Assembly: GCA_947500135.1 (NCBI GenBank)
Contig: CANMQX010000002.1
Location: forward strand, 186,001-250,000
Source: an uncultured Paracoccaceae bacterium
Lineage (GTDB): Bacteria > Pseudomonadota > Alphaproteobacteria > Rhodobacterales > Rhodobacteraceae
Direction: 5' to 3'
DNA: 64,000 nucleotides
Shown here: in pieces, positions 1 through 8,464 of the stretch
How the letters are laid out: every line of letters begins with the position of its first letter
How positions within the stretch are numbered: the stretch's first letter is position 1
Made by a program: the position numbers and the translations under genes
Notes under the pieces: generated by a model
What the model was told of the DNA's origin: nothing
What the model saw: the letters and a program-made list of their open reading frames with translations, nothing else
Databases searched by the model: none

Positions 1-453
1 GTCTTCGCCCGCAATGGGTGCCCATCGCGGGGAACTGTCGACATCTTCATCGAACCCTGCCTACCGACCCCGCAACTGGTTGTGCTGGGCGCATCACCGG
101 TGGCGGAGGCTTTGGGGCGGCTTGGCCCGGAATTTCACTGGGACTGCACGGCAGCCCTGCCCGAAACCGGACAGCCACGCCAGCGGGTCATCGTCATCGC
201 AACCCAAGGTCAGGGTGATCTTGATGCGCTGACGTGTGCGCTGGCGACGCCTGCGATACATATCGCCTTTGTCGGCAGCACCCGCAAATTCGCGACCCTT
301 GCAGACAAACTGGAAGGCAACGGTTTGGCGCGCGCGCAGATCGACGTGATCAAAGCGCCAGCCGGGCTTGATATTGGGGCGGTCACGCCCGAAGAAATCG
401 CACTGTCCATTCTAGCCGAACTGGTCAGTATCCGGCGCAAAGTGGTTGGCTGA
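1..453 (+). CDS. XdhC/CoxI-family protein, 3' part (gene begins before the window)
   Basis: The reading frame is open from base 1 to the TGA at 451-453, giving 150 residues with no start in the window. The visible part begins with a segment typical of the end of the XdhC_CoxI N-terminal domain (GCPSRGTVDIFIEP) and continues into a Rossmann-like XdhC C-terminal domain (LVVLGASPVAEAL, later AFVGSTRKF and PEEIALSILAELVSIRR). Family members help insert or sulfurate the molybdenum cofactor of xanthine dehydrogenase and CO dehydrogenase-type enzymes. The partner enzyme is not in this window, so the client is unknown. Confidence 0.82.
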   Translation, partial: VFARNGCPSRGTVDIFIEPCLPTPQLVVLGASPVAEALGRLGPEFHWDCTAALPETGQPRQRVIVIATQGQGDLDALTCALATPAIHIAFVGSTRKFATLADKLEGNGLARAQIDVIKAPAGLDIGAVTPEEIALSILAELVSIRRKVVG

Positions 454-461
454 ACCAGTTG

Positions 462-1745
462 TTATTGCAACGCATTCGGCAGGAACAGCGCGATAGCTGG
501 GAACGCAATCAGTAAAAACGCCATCGCCAGCATCGTCAGGCAGTAAGGCAATGCCCCCAGCATCACCTCGTTCAAACTGCCCGATTTGCGCGCGCCTTGC
601 ACAACATAAAGGTTCAGACCAACGGGCGGGGTGATCAGTGCCATTTCGATCAGCACGATCATCAGAATGCCAAACCAGATTACATCATAGCCTTGGGCGA
701 CAACCAGCGGCACAATAATCGGGATCGTGACCACCATCAGCGACAGGGTTTCGATGAAAAAGCCCAGCACGATGTAAAGGACGACAACCACCAGAATGGT
801 TTTCAACGGGGTCAGGCCAAGGCCGGTCATGAACGCCGTCAACTCACGCCCCAACCCGGCAGAGGCCAGCGTAAAGTTCAAAAATGACGCCCCGATCACG
901 ATCAGCATGATCATCGATGTGATCTTGACGGTCCCAGTCAGGCTTTGCGTCAGCATCGCCCATGACACACCGCCAAAGGCAAGCGCGATCAGAAATGCAC
1001 CGGCCACACCAACCGCCGCCGCCTCTGTCGGGGTGGCCCAGCCCAGATAAATCGACCCGACGATCAGCCCGAAAAGGATCAGGATCGGCACCAGATCAAT
1101 CAAGGCACGCATCATCTGTGGCAATGGAAAGGTCCGGCGCACACCGCCCAGATCAGGACGGATCAGGCAGATGATGGCGGTCACAGCCATAAACGCGATG
1201 GCCAGAAAGATCCCCGGGATCAACCCGGCCAAAAACAGCTGCGGGATCGATGATTGGGTCAGAAACCCATAGACAATCAGGTTGATTGATGGCGGGATCA
1301 TGATGCCCAATGTGCCACCGGCGGCAATCGCCCCGGAAAACAGCTTCGGATCATAACCCAGCTTTTCCGCCTGCGGCATCGCGACGGTCGCAACCGTGGC
1401 CGCCGTGGCCACGGATGACCCTGAGGTCGCTGAAAACATCGTTGCTGTCGCCACATTGGCGTGGACCAACCCGCCCGGCAGCCACGACACCCACCGGTCC
1501 AGCGCTGCGTAGGTGCGCGTGGCGACACCGCTGCGCACCAGAATTTCGCCCAGCATGACGAAAAACGGGATCGCAATCAAAGTCGCCGAATTGGATGACG
1601 ACCAGACCATATTGCCCAAACCGCGCGTCAGTGGAAAACTGGAAAAGAACAGATCAACGAAAAACCCCAGCAAAAACAACACGATACCAACCGGAATTGA
1701 TAGCGCCAGCACGCCCAGCAACGCGACAGAGACGTAGGCGATCAT
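462..1745 (-). CDS. TRAP transporter large permease subunit (DctM family)
   Basis: A 427-residue, very hydrophobic protein with about 12 membrane segments and the DctM pattern (GTLGIMIPPSINLIVYG, and LITPPVGLNLYVVQG near the C terminus). DctM forms the sodium-coupled channel part of tripartite ATP-independent periplasmic transporters. I chose the ATG at 1745, which overlaps the TGA of the small permease gene as ATGA. Longer in-frame extensions upstream only read through the small subunit gene in the wrong frame. It is the last gene of the 4186-462 operon, on the inner membrane with the small subunit before it. Confidence 0.93.
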   Translation of the reverse strand: MIAYVSVALLGVLALSIPVGIVLFLLGFFVDLFFSSFPLTRGLGNMVWSSSNSATLIAIPFFVMLGEILVRSGVATRTYAALDRWVSWLPGGLVHANVATATMFSATSGSSVATAATVATVAMPQAEKLGYDPKLFSGAIAAGGTLGIMIPPSINLIVYGFLTQSSIPQLFLAGLIPGIFLAIAFMAVTAIICLIRPDLGGVRRTFPLPQMMRALIDLVPILILFGLIVGSIYLGWATPTEAAAVGVAGAFLIALAFGGVSWAMLTQSLTGTVKITSMIMLIVIGASFLNFTLASAGLGRELTAFMTGLGLTPLKTILVVVVLYIVLGFFIETLSLMVVTIPIIVPLVVAQGYDVIWFGILMIVLIEMALITPPVGLNLYVVQGARKSGSLNEVMLGALPYCLTMLAMAFLLIAFPAIALFLPNALQ

Positions 1746-2290
1746 TGCAATGTCTCCTGCTCGGCAAAGGCGCCTATGACACTTTCGGTATCTGCGTAGC
1801 GGCGTTTCACCAACAGGCTCAACGCGGCAAGCGTTGTCAGGCTGGACATGACAGCAAACCAGACCCAGCCCGCAAACCACGGCAACTGCACCCAGATCAA
1901 TGGCGTTTCCAGCGGGGTATTCGCGGTTGATCCATTGACCAATGATCGTTCAACGACTGGCCATGCCTTGACCGCAATCATGATGACAACACCCGACATC
2001 ACAATCATCGAAAACACGTCAAACAAGGCGCGGGTCAGGCTGCCAGTGCGGCTGCGCAGCAGATCAATCCGCACATGACCCAGCTCCAACAAAGTATAGG
2101 ACATCCCCCAAGAGGTCGCGAGCGCCATGGCATAGCCCGCGATCTCTTCGGTGCCGCCAAGCGACGTGCCGATCTGGCGCATGATGATATCTGTCAGGAC
2201 AAAAGCGGCACAAGTCAGCAGGCCAAAGCCAACAACCAATGCCACCCGCCTATTGAGGCGGCGCAGGGCATCTATCATCCGCATTTCCAT
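1742..2290 (-). CDS. TRAP transporter small permease subunit (DctQ family)
   Basis: A 182-residue protein with four predicted membrane segments. It carries the DctQ-type conserved stretch around SWGMSYTLLELGHVRIDLL. DctQ links the periplasmic binding protein to the DctM channel. It sits 16 bases after the binding-protein gene and overlaps the large-permease start by four bases, so the three subunits are translated together. Two methionines lie close together at the N terminus (M1 and M3), and I keep the upstream one. Confidence 0.9.
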   Translation of the reverse strand: MEMRMIDALRRLNRRVALVVGFGLLTCAAFVLTDIIMRQIGTSLGGTEEIAGYAMALATSWGMSYTLLELGHVRIDLLRSRTGSLTRALFDVFSMIVMSGVVIMIAVKAWPVVERSLVNGSTANTPLETPLIWVQLPWFAGWVWFAVMSSLTTLAALSLLVKRRYADTESVIGAFAEQETLQ

Positions 2291-2306
2291 GACCGGCAGA
2301 CCCCTT

Positions 2307-3338
2307 TTAGTTAATCGTCACACCAACGACCTTGCCCACACTGTCATTCCAGCGCGCAGCCCAGTCGCCTCCGGCACGCGCGGCCCAGTCTGGCAGCACC
2401 TCACCGGTCAGGATATCACGGGCACGATCGAAATCGGCATTGCTGACCTCAACCAATGTCATGGAACGCGCCTCACCCGATGGGCAGTCGCCATTGCCGG
2501 TCAGGCAGGCAATATCATTGACCAATGCATCCTGCGCGCTGGCCCATGCAGGGTCTTCGAAACCGCTGGCGACCTCGGCCGTGATCAGGGCCTGCGTGTC
2601 AGCGTCCATGCCGTTCCACTTATCCATATTGATCGCGGTGACAACGGAATCCCAGCCACCCAAGGGGATTGGCAACAGATGGGTGGATACTTCCCACCAG
2701 CCCGCGCTGTAGCCTGAACCGGCCCCCGTTACCGCGCAATCAACAACCCCGTTTTGCAGCGCGCCGGGCACTTCGGAAAAGGACACATTGACACCTTCAG
2801 CGCCCAGGGCCTCCAGCAGCTTGGCGGTCATCCGGCCCGATGCGCGGACCTTCAACCCTTCCAAATCGGCCAGATTTGCAATCTCGGCATTACAAAACAC
2901 GACCTGCGGCGGGTATGGCGCAATCGCCAGCACATGCGCGTTGAACCGGTCCCGATAAATATCGGCGACCATCGGACGGGCGGCATCGACCATCGCGCGG
3001 GCCTCATCGGCTGTCAGGGCCAGCAAGGGCACATCCAGCCCTTCCAATTCCGGTGCGTCGGCCACCGCATAATCGGCCACAGTCATCGCCACATCGTAAA
3101 CACCCTGCCCCAGCAAAGGATACACATCGCCCAAACCAAGGCTCATCTGATTATGGGTTGTCAATTCAACATTGATCTTGCCACCTGACGCGGTGGGCAA
3201 TGTCGTACCCCAGAACGGCGCCTCATATTCATTGTGGAGCGGCAAGCTGGACCAGCTGCCAACAACGGCCAGATCTTCAGCCCAGACAGGCGTTGCCAGG
3301 GCGGTGCCCGCAATCAAAAGGGATAATGCATATTTCAT
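2307..3338 (-). CDS. TRAP transporter substrate-binding protein (DctP family)
   Basis: A 343-residue periplasmic protein. The N terminus is a clear signal peptide (MKYALSLLIAGTALATPVWA). The DctP fold is shown by the segment LKVRASGRMTAKLLEALGA, whose arginine corresponds to the residue that pairs with a substrate carboxylate in this family. The start at 3338 follows an AAGGAGACG ribosome site; a second ATG at 3356 overlaps the stop of the DUF1445 gene as ATGA and would lengthen the leader by six residues. The ligand is unknown; the neighbouring DUF1445 gene hints at a D-glutamate or 5-oxoproline-like compound. Confidence 0.92.
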   Translation of the reverse strand: MKYALSLLIAGTALATPVWAEDLAVVGSWSSLPLHNEYEAPFWGTTLPTASGGKINVELTTHNQMSLGLGDVYPLLGQGVYDVAMTVADYAVADAPELEGLDVPLLALTADEARAMVDAARPMVADIYRDRFNAHVLAIAPYPPQVVFCNAEIANLADLEGLKVRASGRMTAKLLEALGAEGVNVSFSEVPGALQNGVVDCAVTGAGSGYSAGWWEVSTHLLPIPLGGWDSVVTAINMDKWNGMDADTQALITAEVASGFEDPAWASAQDALVNDIACLTGNGDCPSGEARSMTLVEVSNADFDRARDILTGEVLPDWAARAGGDWAARWNDSVGKVVGVTIN

Positions 3339-3352
3339 TTCTCGTCTCCTTG

Positions 3353-4186
3353 TCATGTGGTTTCGTTTCTTTTCAGGATTGGTGTTTCGGCGTCTTCAGC
3401 GACATCCGCGATCAGCATGTGACCCGGTGAATGGGTGATACAAATCGGCAAACCGGCATCAAGCAGCACGTTTTGCGGGGTGACACCGCAGGCCCAATAG
3501 ACGGGAACCTCGCCCGGTCTTACCTCAACCGGCTCTCCCCAATCAGGCTGGGCAAGATCAGCAATGCCAAGCTGGGCCGATTTACCCACAGCAATCGGTG
3601 CTCCATGGGCTTGCGGATAGTGACTGCAAATCTCTGTCGCTTGCGGCACCATCTCCGCCGGGATCGGGCGCATGGTAACCACCATTTTGCCGGCAAATGG
3701 GCCCGCAGGAACCAGATCAATATCAGTGCGATACATCGGAACATTCCGGCCCGTTTCGACATGGCGCACCGGAATACCCGCCCGCAAAAGCGCATTTTCA
3801 AAAGTGAACGAACAGCCCAACGCGACCGTCACAAGGTCATCCGCCCAATGGTCGCTGATATCAGTGACCTCTGCGGAAAACCCGCCATCGCAAAAAATCC
3901 GGTATCTGGACACATCGGTCCGGATATCAATGTCATGGCCCAATGTCGGCAAGGCGGCATCGCCGCTGTCACTGACACCAACAATCGGACAGGGCTTGGG
4001 GTTACGCTGACAAAAGCGCAGGAAGTCCAGCGCGAAGCGTTCGGGCAAAATGGCAAGGTTGCATTGCAACTTGCCCGCCGCCAATCCCGCTGTGTGTCCG
4101 CTATATGATCCATCACGAATAGCTGCACGGACCTTCGTGGCAGATGCCGACAACAGATCGGAATGCGAAACAGCTTTGCGCGTCAT
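3353..4186 (-). CDS. DUF1445 family putative hydro-lyase (D-glutamate cyclase-like)
   Basis: A 277-residue protein of the DUF1445/YcsI family, whose mammalian member converts D-glutamate to 5-oxo-D-proline. Family hallmarks seen are FCQRNPKPCPIVGVSDSGD, ALGCSFTFENALLRAGIPVRH, the MYRTDIDLVPAGPF segment and CGVTPQNVLLDAGLPICITHSPGHMLI near the C terminus. The start at 4186 follows AGGAG; an extension to 4222 is possible but has no ribosome site. It is the first gene of an operon with a TRAP transporter, directly behind a LysR regulator. An enzyme acting on the imported acid is an inference from that context. Confidence 0.85.
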   Translation of the reverse strand: MTRKAVSHSDLLSASATKVRAAIRDGSYSGHTAGLAAGKLQCNLAILPERFALDFLRFCQRNPKPCPIVGVSDSGDAALPTLGHDIDIRTDVSRYRIFCDGGFSAEVTDISDHWADDLVTVALGCSFTFENALLRAGIPVRHVETGRNVPMYRTDIDLVPAGPFAGKMVVTMRPIPAEMVPQATEICSHYPQAHGAPIAVGKSAQLGIADLAQPDWGEPVEVRPGEVPVYWACGVTPQNVLLDAGLPICITHSPGHMLIADVAEDAETPILKRNETT

Positions 4187-4243
4187 AAGGGCAGCTCCTG
4201 CGGTGCGGGTAAAACATCGCATGCGGCCCCAGTTTCACACAAA

Positions 4244-4269
4244 TTATCATTTTAGATCATATGTGATAA
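4244..4269. promoter_or_regulatory. Dyad-symmetric candidate LysR operator
   Basis: TTATCA at 4244-4249 and TGATAA at 4264-4269 form a perfect six-base dyad in the only AT-rich stretch between the LysR gene and the DUF1445-TRAP operon. A second ATCA at 4256-4259 pairs with the same TGAT. The size and AT content fit a LysR-type site (T-N11-A class), but no binding data exist. Confidence 0.4.
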
Positions 4270-4279
4270 AATATTTAAA

Positions 4280-5158
4280 TTACTGTGGATGCGTCTTATC
4301 CCATGCCCTTGCCACATCCCGCGCGATCTCAGCGCTGTTTTCAACCAGAAAACTGCGCGGCTCTGACAGATACGATGCGGTAAAGGTCAGCGGTTGCGGA
4401 TGAAAACCCGGATCAAACTCCACAATCTGGCCAGAGCTTAGAAAATCGTCAGCCAAGGCACGCGGATAAGGGCCCACCGCAATGCCAGCAGCAATCATCT
4501 TTAGGCTTGCGGACAGGGAAGCAGAGGCAAAGACACGGACATTCGGCCCAATCCGGCGCGACAATTCGGCCATCAATTCGCAATAAGGCCGGGTCTTGCT
4601 GGAATAGGAAATCACCGGAATTTCGCGCAAATCCGTCTGCGGATTGCTGACCGACCGGTACCAATGCAGATCAAAGGGCGGCAGTTCCACATTCTCAACC
4701 GTAAACTCCGATACCGGGCCCATCAGAAACGCCAGATCAAGGCGGCGTTCCAGCAACGCCGCGCGCAAGTTCAGGGAGATATCGACGGTCAGATCAACGC
4801 TCACCCGCGGGAAATGTTCACTAAAGGCTTTCAGGAATTCCGGCAACCAGGCCTGCGCAATCGTTTCAGAGGCACCAACACGAAACAAACCCTCCGCCTC
4901 GGACGGGTTAGCGACACGCTGTTTAGTCTCTTCTTCGACAAACAGCATCTGTTCGGCATAGGACAGCAACAGCGTGCCATGTTTCGTCAGGATCAGCGCA
5001 CCCGGACCACGTTCAAACAGCGGGACACGCAATTCCTCTTCAAGATTGGCAATGCGTGTCGACACGGCTGGCTGCGACAGGTGCAACCGTTCAGCGGCCT
5101 TACGAAATCCGCCTAAACGGGCAACCCACAGGAACGTACGGATTTGATCAAAGGTCAT
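4280..5158 (-). CDS. LysR-family transcriptional regulator
   Basis: A 292-residue LysR regulator. The N-terminal winged helix is clear: FLWVARLGGFRKAAERLHLS then QPAVSTRIANLEEELRVPLF at about residues 8-50. A LysR substrate-binding domain follows (ETIAQAWLPEFLKAFSEHFP at about 98-118). The ATG at 5158 gives the canonical MTFDQIRTF start; a TTG at 5188 is in frame but unlikely. It lies directly upstream of and in the same direction as the DUF1445-TRAP genes, with a candidate operator between, so it probably controls that operon. Confidence 0.93.
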   Translation of the reverse strand: MTFDQIRTFLWVARLGGFRKAAERLHLSQPAVSTRIANLEEELRVPLFERGPGALILTKHGTLLLSYAEQMLFVEEETKQRVANPSEAEGLFRVGASETIAQAWLPEFLKAFSEHFPRVSVDLTVDISLNLRAALLERRLDLAFLMGPVSEFTVENVELPPFDLHWYRSVSNPQTDLREIPVISYSSKTRPYCELMAELSRRIGPNVRVFASASLSASLKMIAAGIAVGPYPRALADDFLSSGQIVEFDPGFHPQPLTFTASYLSEPRSFLVENSAEIARDVARAWDKTHPQ

Positions 5159-5226
5159 CGGGTATTGATATTCTGGATCAGTTCGCAATGATACCGATAA
5201 TCAAACCTTACCCACATGCACAAAGC

Positions 5227-5256
5227 AAAAGGGCAGCCCAATGGACCGCCCCTTTC
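5227..5256 (-). terminator. Rho-independent terminator after rpsI
   Basis: Read on the minus strand, AAAGGGGCGGTCC and GGCTGCCCTTTT pair with one bulged G and a short ATTG loop, followed by TTTTGCTTTG. It lies 20 bases after the rpsI stop and would end the rplM-rpsI transcript before the LysR gene. Confidence 0.6.
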
Positions 5257-5276
5257 GATAACATATCGTCCAGCGA

Positions 5277-5777
5277 TTAACGCTTGGAGAACTGGAAGCT
5301 CCGGCGCGCCTTGCGCTTACCGTATTTCTTACGTTCCACAACGCGGCTATCGCGGGTCAGGAAGCCGGCAGCTTTCAGGGCTGCGCGCAATGTCGGATCA
5401 TAAAGCTGCAGCGCCTTGGACACACCATGCTTGACCGCACCAGCCTGACCAGACAGACCACCACCCTTGACGGTAGCAACCACGTCAAACTGACCAGTGA
5501 CACCAGCAACCGAAAACGGCTGTGCCAGGATCATCTGCAAAACAGGACGGGCGAAATAGGTGTTCATGTCCTTGCCGTTCACGGTGACCTTGCCGGAACC
5601 CGGCTTGATCCAGACGCGGGCAACCGCATCTTTCCGCTTACCAGTGGCATAAGACCGGCCCAGTTCGTCACGAACGGGCTCGCGTGGGGCCGCAGTTTCA
5701 ACAACAGGCGCGTCGACGGCTTCAACGCCTTCGGCAACTTGGCCCAGCTCTTCGAGCGAGTTTACTTGATCGACCAT
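5277..5777 (-). CDS. rpsI: 30S ribosomal protein S9
   Basis: A 166-residue S9, with the family core from about residue 39 ([20 protein letters not shown]) to the basic C terminus [17 protein letters not shown] whose tail reaches the ribosomal P site. The acidic N-terminal extension of about 38 residues ([20 protein letters not shown]) is usual in Rhodobacterales. The ATG overlaps the last base of the rplM stop (TAATG), the standard L13-S9 pairing. Confidence 0.98.
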   Translation of the reverse strand: MVDQVNSLEELGQVAEGVEAVDAPVVETAAPREPVRDELGRSYATGKRKDAVARVWIKPGSGKVTVNGKDMNTYFARPVLQMILAQPFSVAGVTGQFDVVATVKGGGLSGQAGAVKHGVSKALQLYDPTLRAALKAAGFLTRDSRVVERKKYGKRKARRSFQFSKR

Positions 5778-6238
5778 TATGCAGTCCTCGTGTTCTTTTT
5801 GTTCATGGATGCAACATCCAGAACTTCGGGCTTCTGGGCGTCCATGCCATGCTCTGTGCCTGCGAAAACGCGCAGGTTAGTCATTTGCTTGCGGCTCAGC
5901 TTGCCACCGGGCAGCATGCGCTGGACGGCTTTCATCACGACACGCTCTGGATGCGCGCCTTCCAGGATCTCTGCCTTGGTCTTGGACTTGATCCCGCCGG
6001 GATGGCCGGTGTGCCAGTAGTATTTCTCATCACGCTTGTTACCAGTCATCTGGATTTTCTCAGCGTTGATGACAATCACGTTGTCGCCCATATCCATGTG
6101 CGGCGTGAAGGATGGTTTATGCTTGCCGCGCAAGCGCATGGCGATGATCGAAGCAAGACGGCCCAGAACAACGCCTTCAGCGTCGATCAGGATCCATTTC
6201 TTGTCGATATCCGCCGGAGTTGCGGTAAAGGTTTTCAT
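5777..6238 (-). CDS. rplM: 50S ribosomal protein L13
   Basis: A 153-residue L13 of ordinary length. Recognised by [38 protein letters not shown] and the Y-W-H-T-G-H-P-G-G block around residue 84. It is the first gene of the rplM-rpsI pair. The leader just upstream carries two small hairpins (6245-6257 and 6259-6273) between an AT-rich promoter region and the start. Confidence 0.98.
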   Translation of the reverse strand: MKTFTATPADIDKKWILIDAEGVVLGRLASIIAMRLRGKHKPSFTPHMDMGDNVIVINAEKIQMTGNKRDEKYYWHTGHPGGIKSKTKAEILEGAHPERVVMKAVQRMLPGGKLSRKQMTNLRVFAGTEHGMDAQKPEVLDVASMNKKNTRTA

Positions 6239-6244
6239 ATCTCA

Positions 6245-6273
6245 CCAATTCGGTTGGGGTGGGCCGCGCCCAC
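6245..6273 (-). promoter_or_regulatory. Tandem hairpins in the rplM leader
   Basis: In the rplM mRNA, GTGGGC and GCCCAC (6273-6268 and 6264-6259) form a perfect six-base stem around a three-base loop. CCAA and TTGG (6257-6254 and 6248-6245) follow, ending six bases before the ATG. Such leader hairpins can serve autogenous control of ribosomal operons; that role is not shown here. Confidence 0.35.
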
Positions 6274-6503
6274 ATCATTCGGATTGCGGTGTTATAGAGA
6301 GGGTGGATTTCCAGTCAAGCGACAAACGCACTGTAATATTTAACAAAAACAACGAGTTAATATTTAGGTATCAATTTACCCCATATTTGCACCGCCTATC
6401 AGCGCCCTTTAACACAAAACAACGTGTTTGCATCGCACCCCCGTTTTCAAGCGACGCGATAGCGCCTATACCCACAGCAACATAACAGGCAAGGATCACA
6501 GGA

Positions 6504-7907
6504 ATGAGCAGCGCAGAAATCGGACTGATTGGCCTTGGCACCATGGGGGCCGCGCTGGCCCTAAACATTGCCGATAACGGGTTTGACATTGCGGTCTGGA
6601 ACCGAACAACCGAACGTACCCGGGACTTTCACGCCAATGCTGGTGAATTGGCCGACCGGATCACGCCTACCGAAAGCCTGAAGGACCTTGTCGCCGCCAT
6701 CGCCAAACCACGCGCGATCATCCTGATGGTCCCGGCTGGCAATGCAGTGGACGATCAGATCGCCGCCCTGCGCCCCCTGCTTGATGATGACGACATGATC
6801 ATCGACGCAGGCAACGCCAATTTCCATGACACCAACCGCCGCGCGCGGGATGCGGGCGACCTGCCCTTCCTCGGCATCGGTGTGTCCGGCGGTGAAGAAG
6901 GCGCCCGGTTCGGCCCGTCCATCATGGGCGGTGGCAAACGCACCCATTGGGACCGTGTCGCACATATCCTGACAGCCATTGCCGCCGATCACAAAGGTAC
7001 GGCCTGTGCGACCTGGATGGGCGAAGAAGGGGCCGGGCATTTCGTCAAGGCGGTGCATAACGGTATCGAATACGCAGATATGCAAATGATTGCAGAGGTT
7101 TACGGGATCATGCGCGACGGTATGGGGCTTGACCACCACACCATCGCCGACCATTTCGGGACATGGGATAAGGGACCGCTGCAATCCTACCTCGTCGAAA
7201 TCTCTGGCAAAGTGGCAGCCGCCACCGACCCCAAGACAGGCCAGCCGATGCTGGACGTCATTGTCGATGCGGCAGGCCAGAAGGGCACCGGGCGCTGGAC
7301 CGTGATCGAGGCGCAGCATCTGGCAGCCCCTATTCCCGCTATCGAGGCGGCCGTCGTGGCGCGCAACCTGTCATCACAGCGCGATAGGCGCGCCGCAGGT
7401 GAGGCATTATTCGGCACAGCCCCGCGTCACATCCCACATGACACGCTGTCGGTCGAAACGCTTGAGCAGGCGCTGATCGCGGGTAAAATCCTGTGCTACG
7501 CGCAAGGGTTCGACATGATCGCCAAGGCATCGGAAGAATTCGGCTGGGCGCTGCCCCTTCCCGAGATTGCAAAGGTCTGGCGCGCGGGCTGCATCATCCG
7601 GTCTGCCATGCTCGACGATATGGCAAGCGCGCTGCAGGATGACCCGGATCAGAACCTGATGTTCGCGCCCACATTTTCGGACGCGCTGAAATCCAACCAT
7701 GACGCCTTGCGTCAGGTGGTGGCGCAGTCAGCGCTCCACGGGATCGCCCCGCCCGCCCTGTCATCCGGGCTTGCCTATTTCGACGCGATGCGCACCGCGC
7801 GCGGCACCGCAAATATGATCCAAGGCCAGCGCGATTTCTTTGGCGCGCATGGGTTCGCCCGGATTGATGGGGGCACCAGTCATCACGGGCCATGGGGCAG
7901 CGAATAG
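6504..7907 (+). CDS. gnd: 6-phosphogluconate dehydrogenase (decarboxylating)
   Basis: A 467-residue enzyme that oxidises and decarboxylates 6-phosphogluconate to ribulose 5-phosphate in the pentose phosphate pathway. The N-terminal NADP-binding motif GLGTMGAALALNIADNG is at residues 10-26. The substrate-binding signature GVSGGEEGARFGPSIMGGG lies near residue 129 and KAVHNGIEYADMQMIAE near 181 (catalytic Lys and the HNGIEY block). The signature ends GGG where most members have PGG. It is a single transcription unit with an AGGA upstream of the ATG. Confidence 0.97.
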   Translation: MSSAEIGLIGLGTMGAALALNIADNGFDIAVWNRTTERTRDFHANAGELADRITPTESLKDLVAAIAKPRAIILMVPAGNAVDDQIAALRPLLDDDDMIIDAGNANFHDTNRRARDAGDLPFLGIGVSGGEEGARFGPSIMGGGKRTHWDRVAHILTAIAADHKGTACATWMGEEGAGHFVKAVHNGIEYADMQMIAEVYGIMRDGMGLDHHTIADHFGTWDKGPLQSYLVEISGKVAAATDPKTGQPMLDVIVDAAGQKGTGRWTVIEAQHLAAPIPAIEAAVVARNLSSQRDRRAAGEALFGTAPRHIPHDTLSVETLEQALIAGKILCYAQGFDMIAKASEEFGWALPLPEIAKVWRAGCIIRSAMLDDMASALQDDPDQNLMFAPTFSDALKSNHDALRQVVAQSALHGIAPPALSSGLAYFDAMRTARGTANMIQGQRDFFGAHGFARIDGGTSHHGPWGSE

Positions 7908-7916
7908 CAATTGCAC

Positions 7917-7932
7917 TCAGACACCCGTCTGA
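7917..7932 (+). other. Short stem-loop after gnd
   Basis: TCAGAC and GTCTGA pair perfectly around an ACCC loop, 10 bases after the gnd stop. There is no clear T-run behind it, so termination is only a possibility. Confidence 0.3.
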
Positions 7933-7963
7933 TAGCGTTATGGCAAAAGTCAAAGGGATGGAC

Positions 7964-8194
7964 ATGCGCAAAATCAAAACACTCGCCCTGATCGGCACAT
8001 TCCTCTGCGCGGCCGGCATCAGCCAGGCTGATGGGATTGAGGTCGGCAAGACAGACGCGCCCAAACCAGTGTCTGATCGGTGGGAATCCGAAGCGGCCAG
8101 AACAGTATCGCTGAATGCTACCTATGTGGTTGTGGGCATTCTGGCGGCATTCCTGCTGGTCAACGCCATCAACGACGCCGATAGCGACGAATAA
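7964..8194 (+). CDS. Small exported single-span membrane protein, function unknown
   Basis: A 76-residue protein with a signal-peptide-like N terminus (MRKIKTLALIGTFLCAAGIS), a polar middle, and one strong membrane segment near the C terminus (ATYVVVGILAAFLLVNAI) followed by an acidic tail DADSDE. I chose the ATG at 7964 because AAAGGGA is correctly spaced before it; ATGs at 7940 and 7958 are also in frame. I do not recognise the family. It stands alone between gnd and an AraC regulator. Confidence 0.62.
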   Translation: MRKIKTLALIGTFLCAAGISQADGIEVGKTDAPKPVSDRWESEAARTVSLNATYVVVGILAAFLLVNAINDADSDE

Positions 8195-8464
8195 GGCCGA
8201 AACACGCCATCCCAGAATGGATTGCCGGACCTTGTGTCGGATGCGGCATGGACTCGCGCGCAAATTCACGGATTGCCAAACACACCGGACGTGTGCAGGC
8301 CCGGCAATTACTGACTTGGCTCAGACGCCATACATCGCCCCGTCACTAACCTCGGCCAAGGCCGGTGACGGAGACTTTGACATGACCGCCGCTTTCAAAT
8401 TTATCGTTCCGCCTCATGATCACGCACAGACCAGCCTTATCTTTCGACGCTCCGGGTTAATCCC

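Noticed and set aside
6561..7319. A 252-codon minus-strand frame opposite gnd
   Set aside because: Shadow of gnd; no ribosome site or family pattern.
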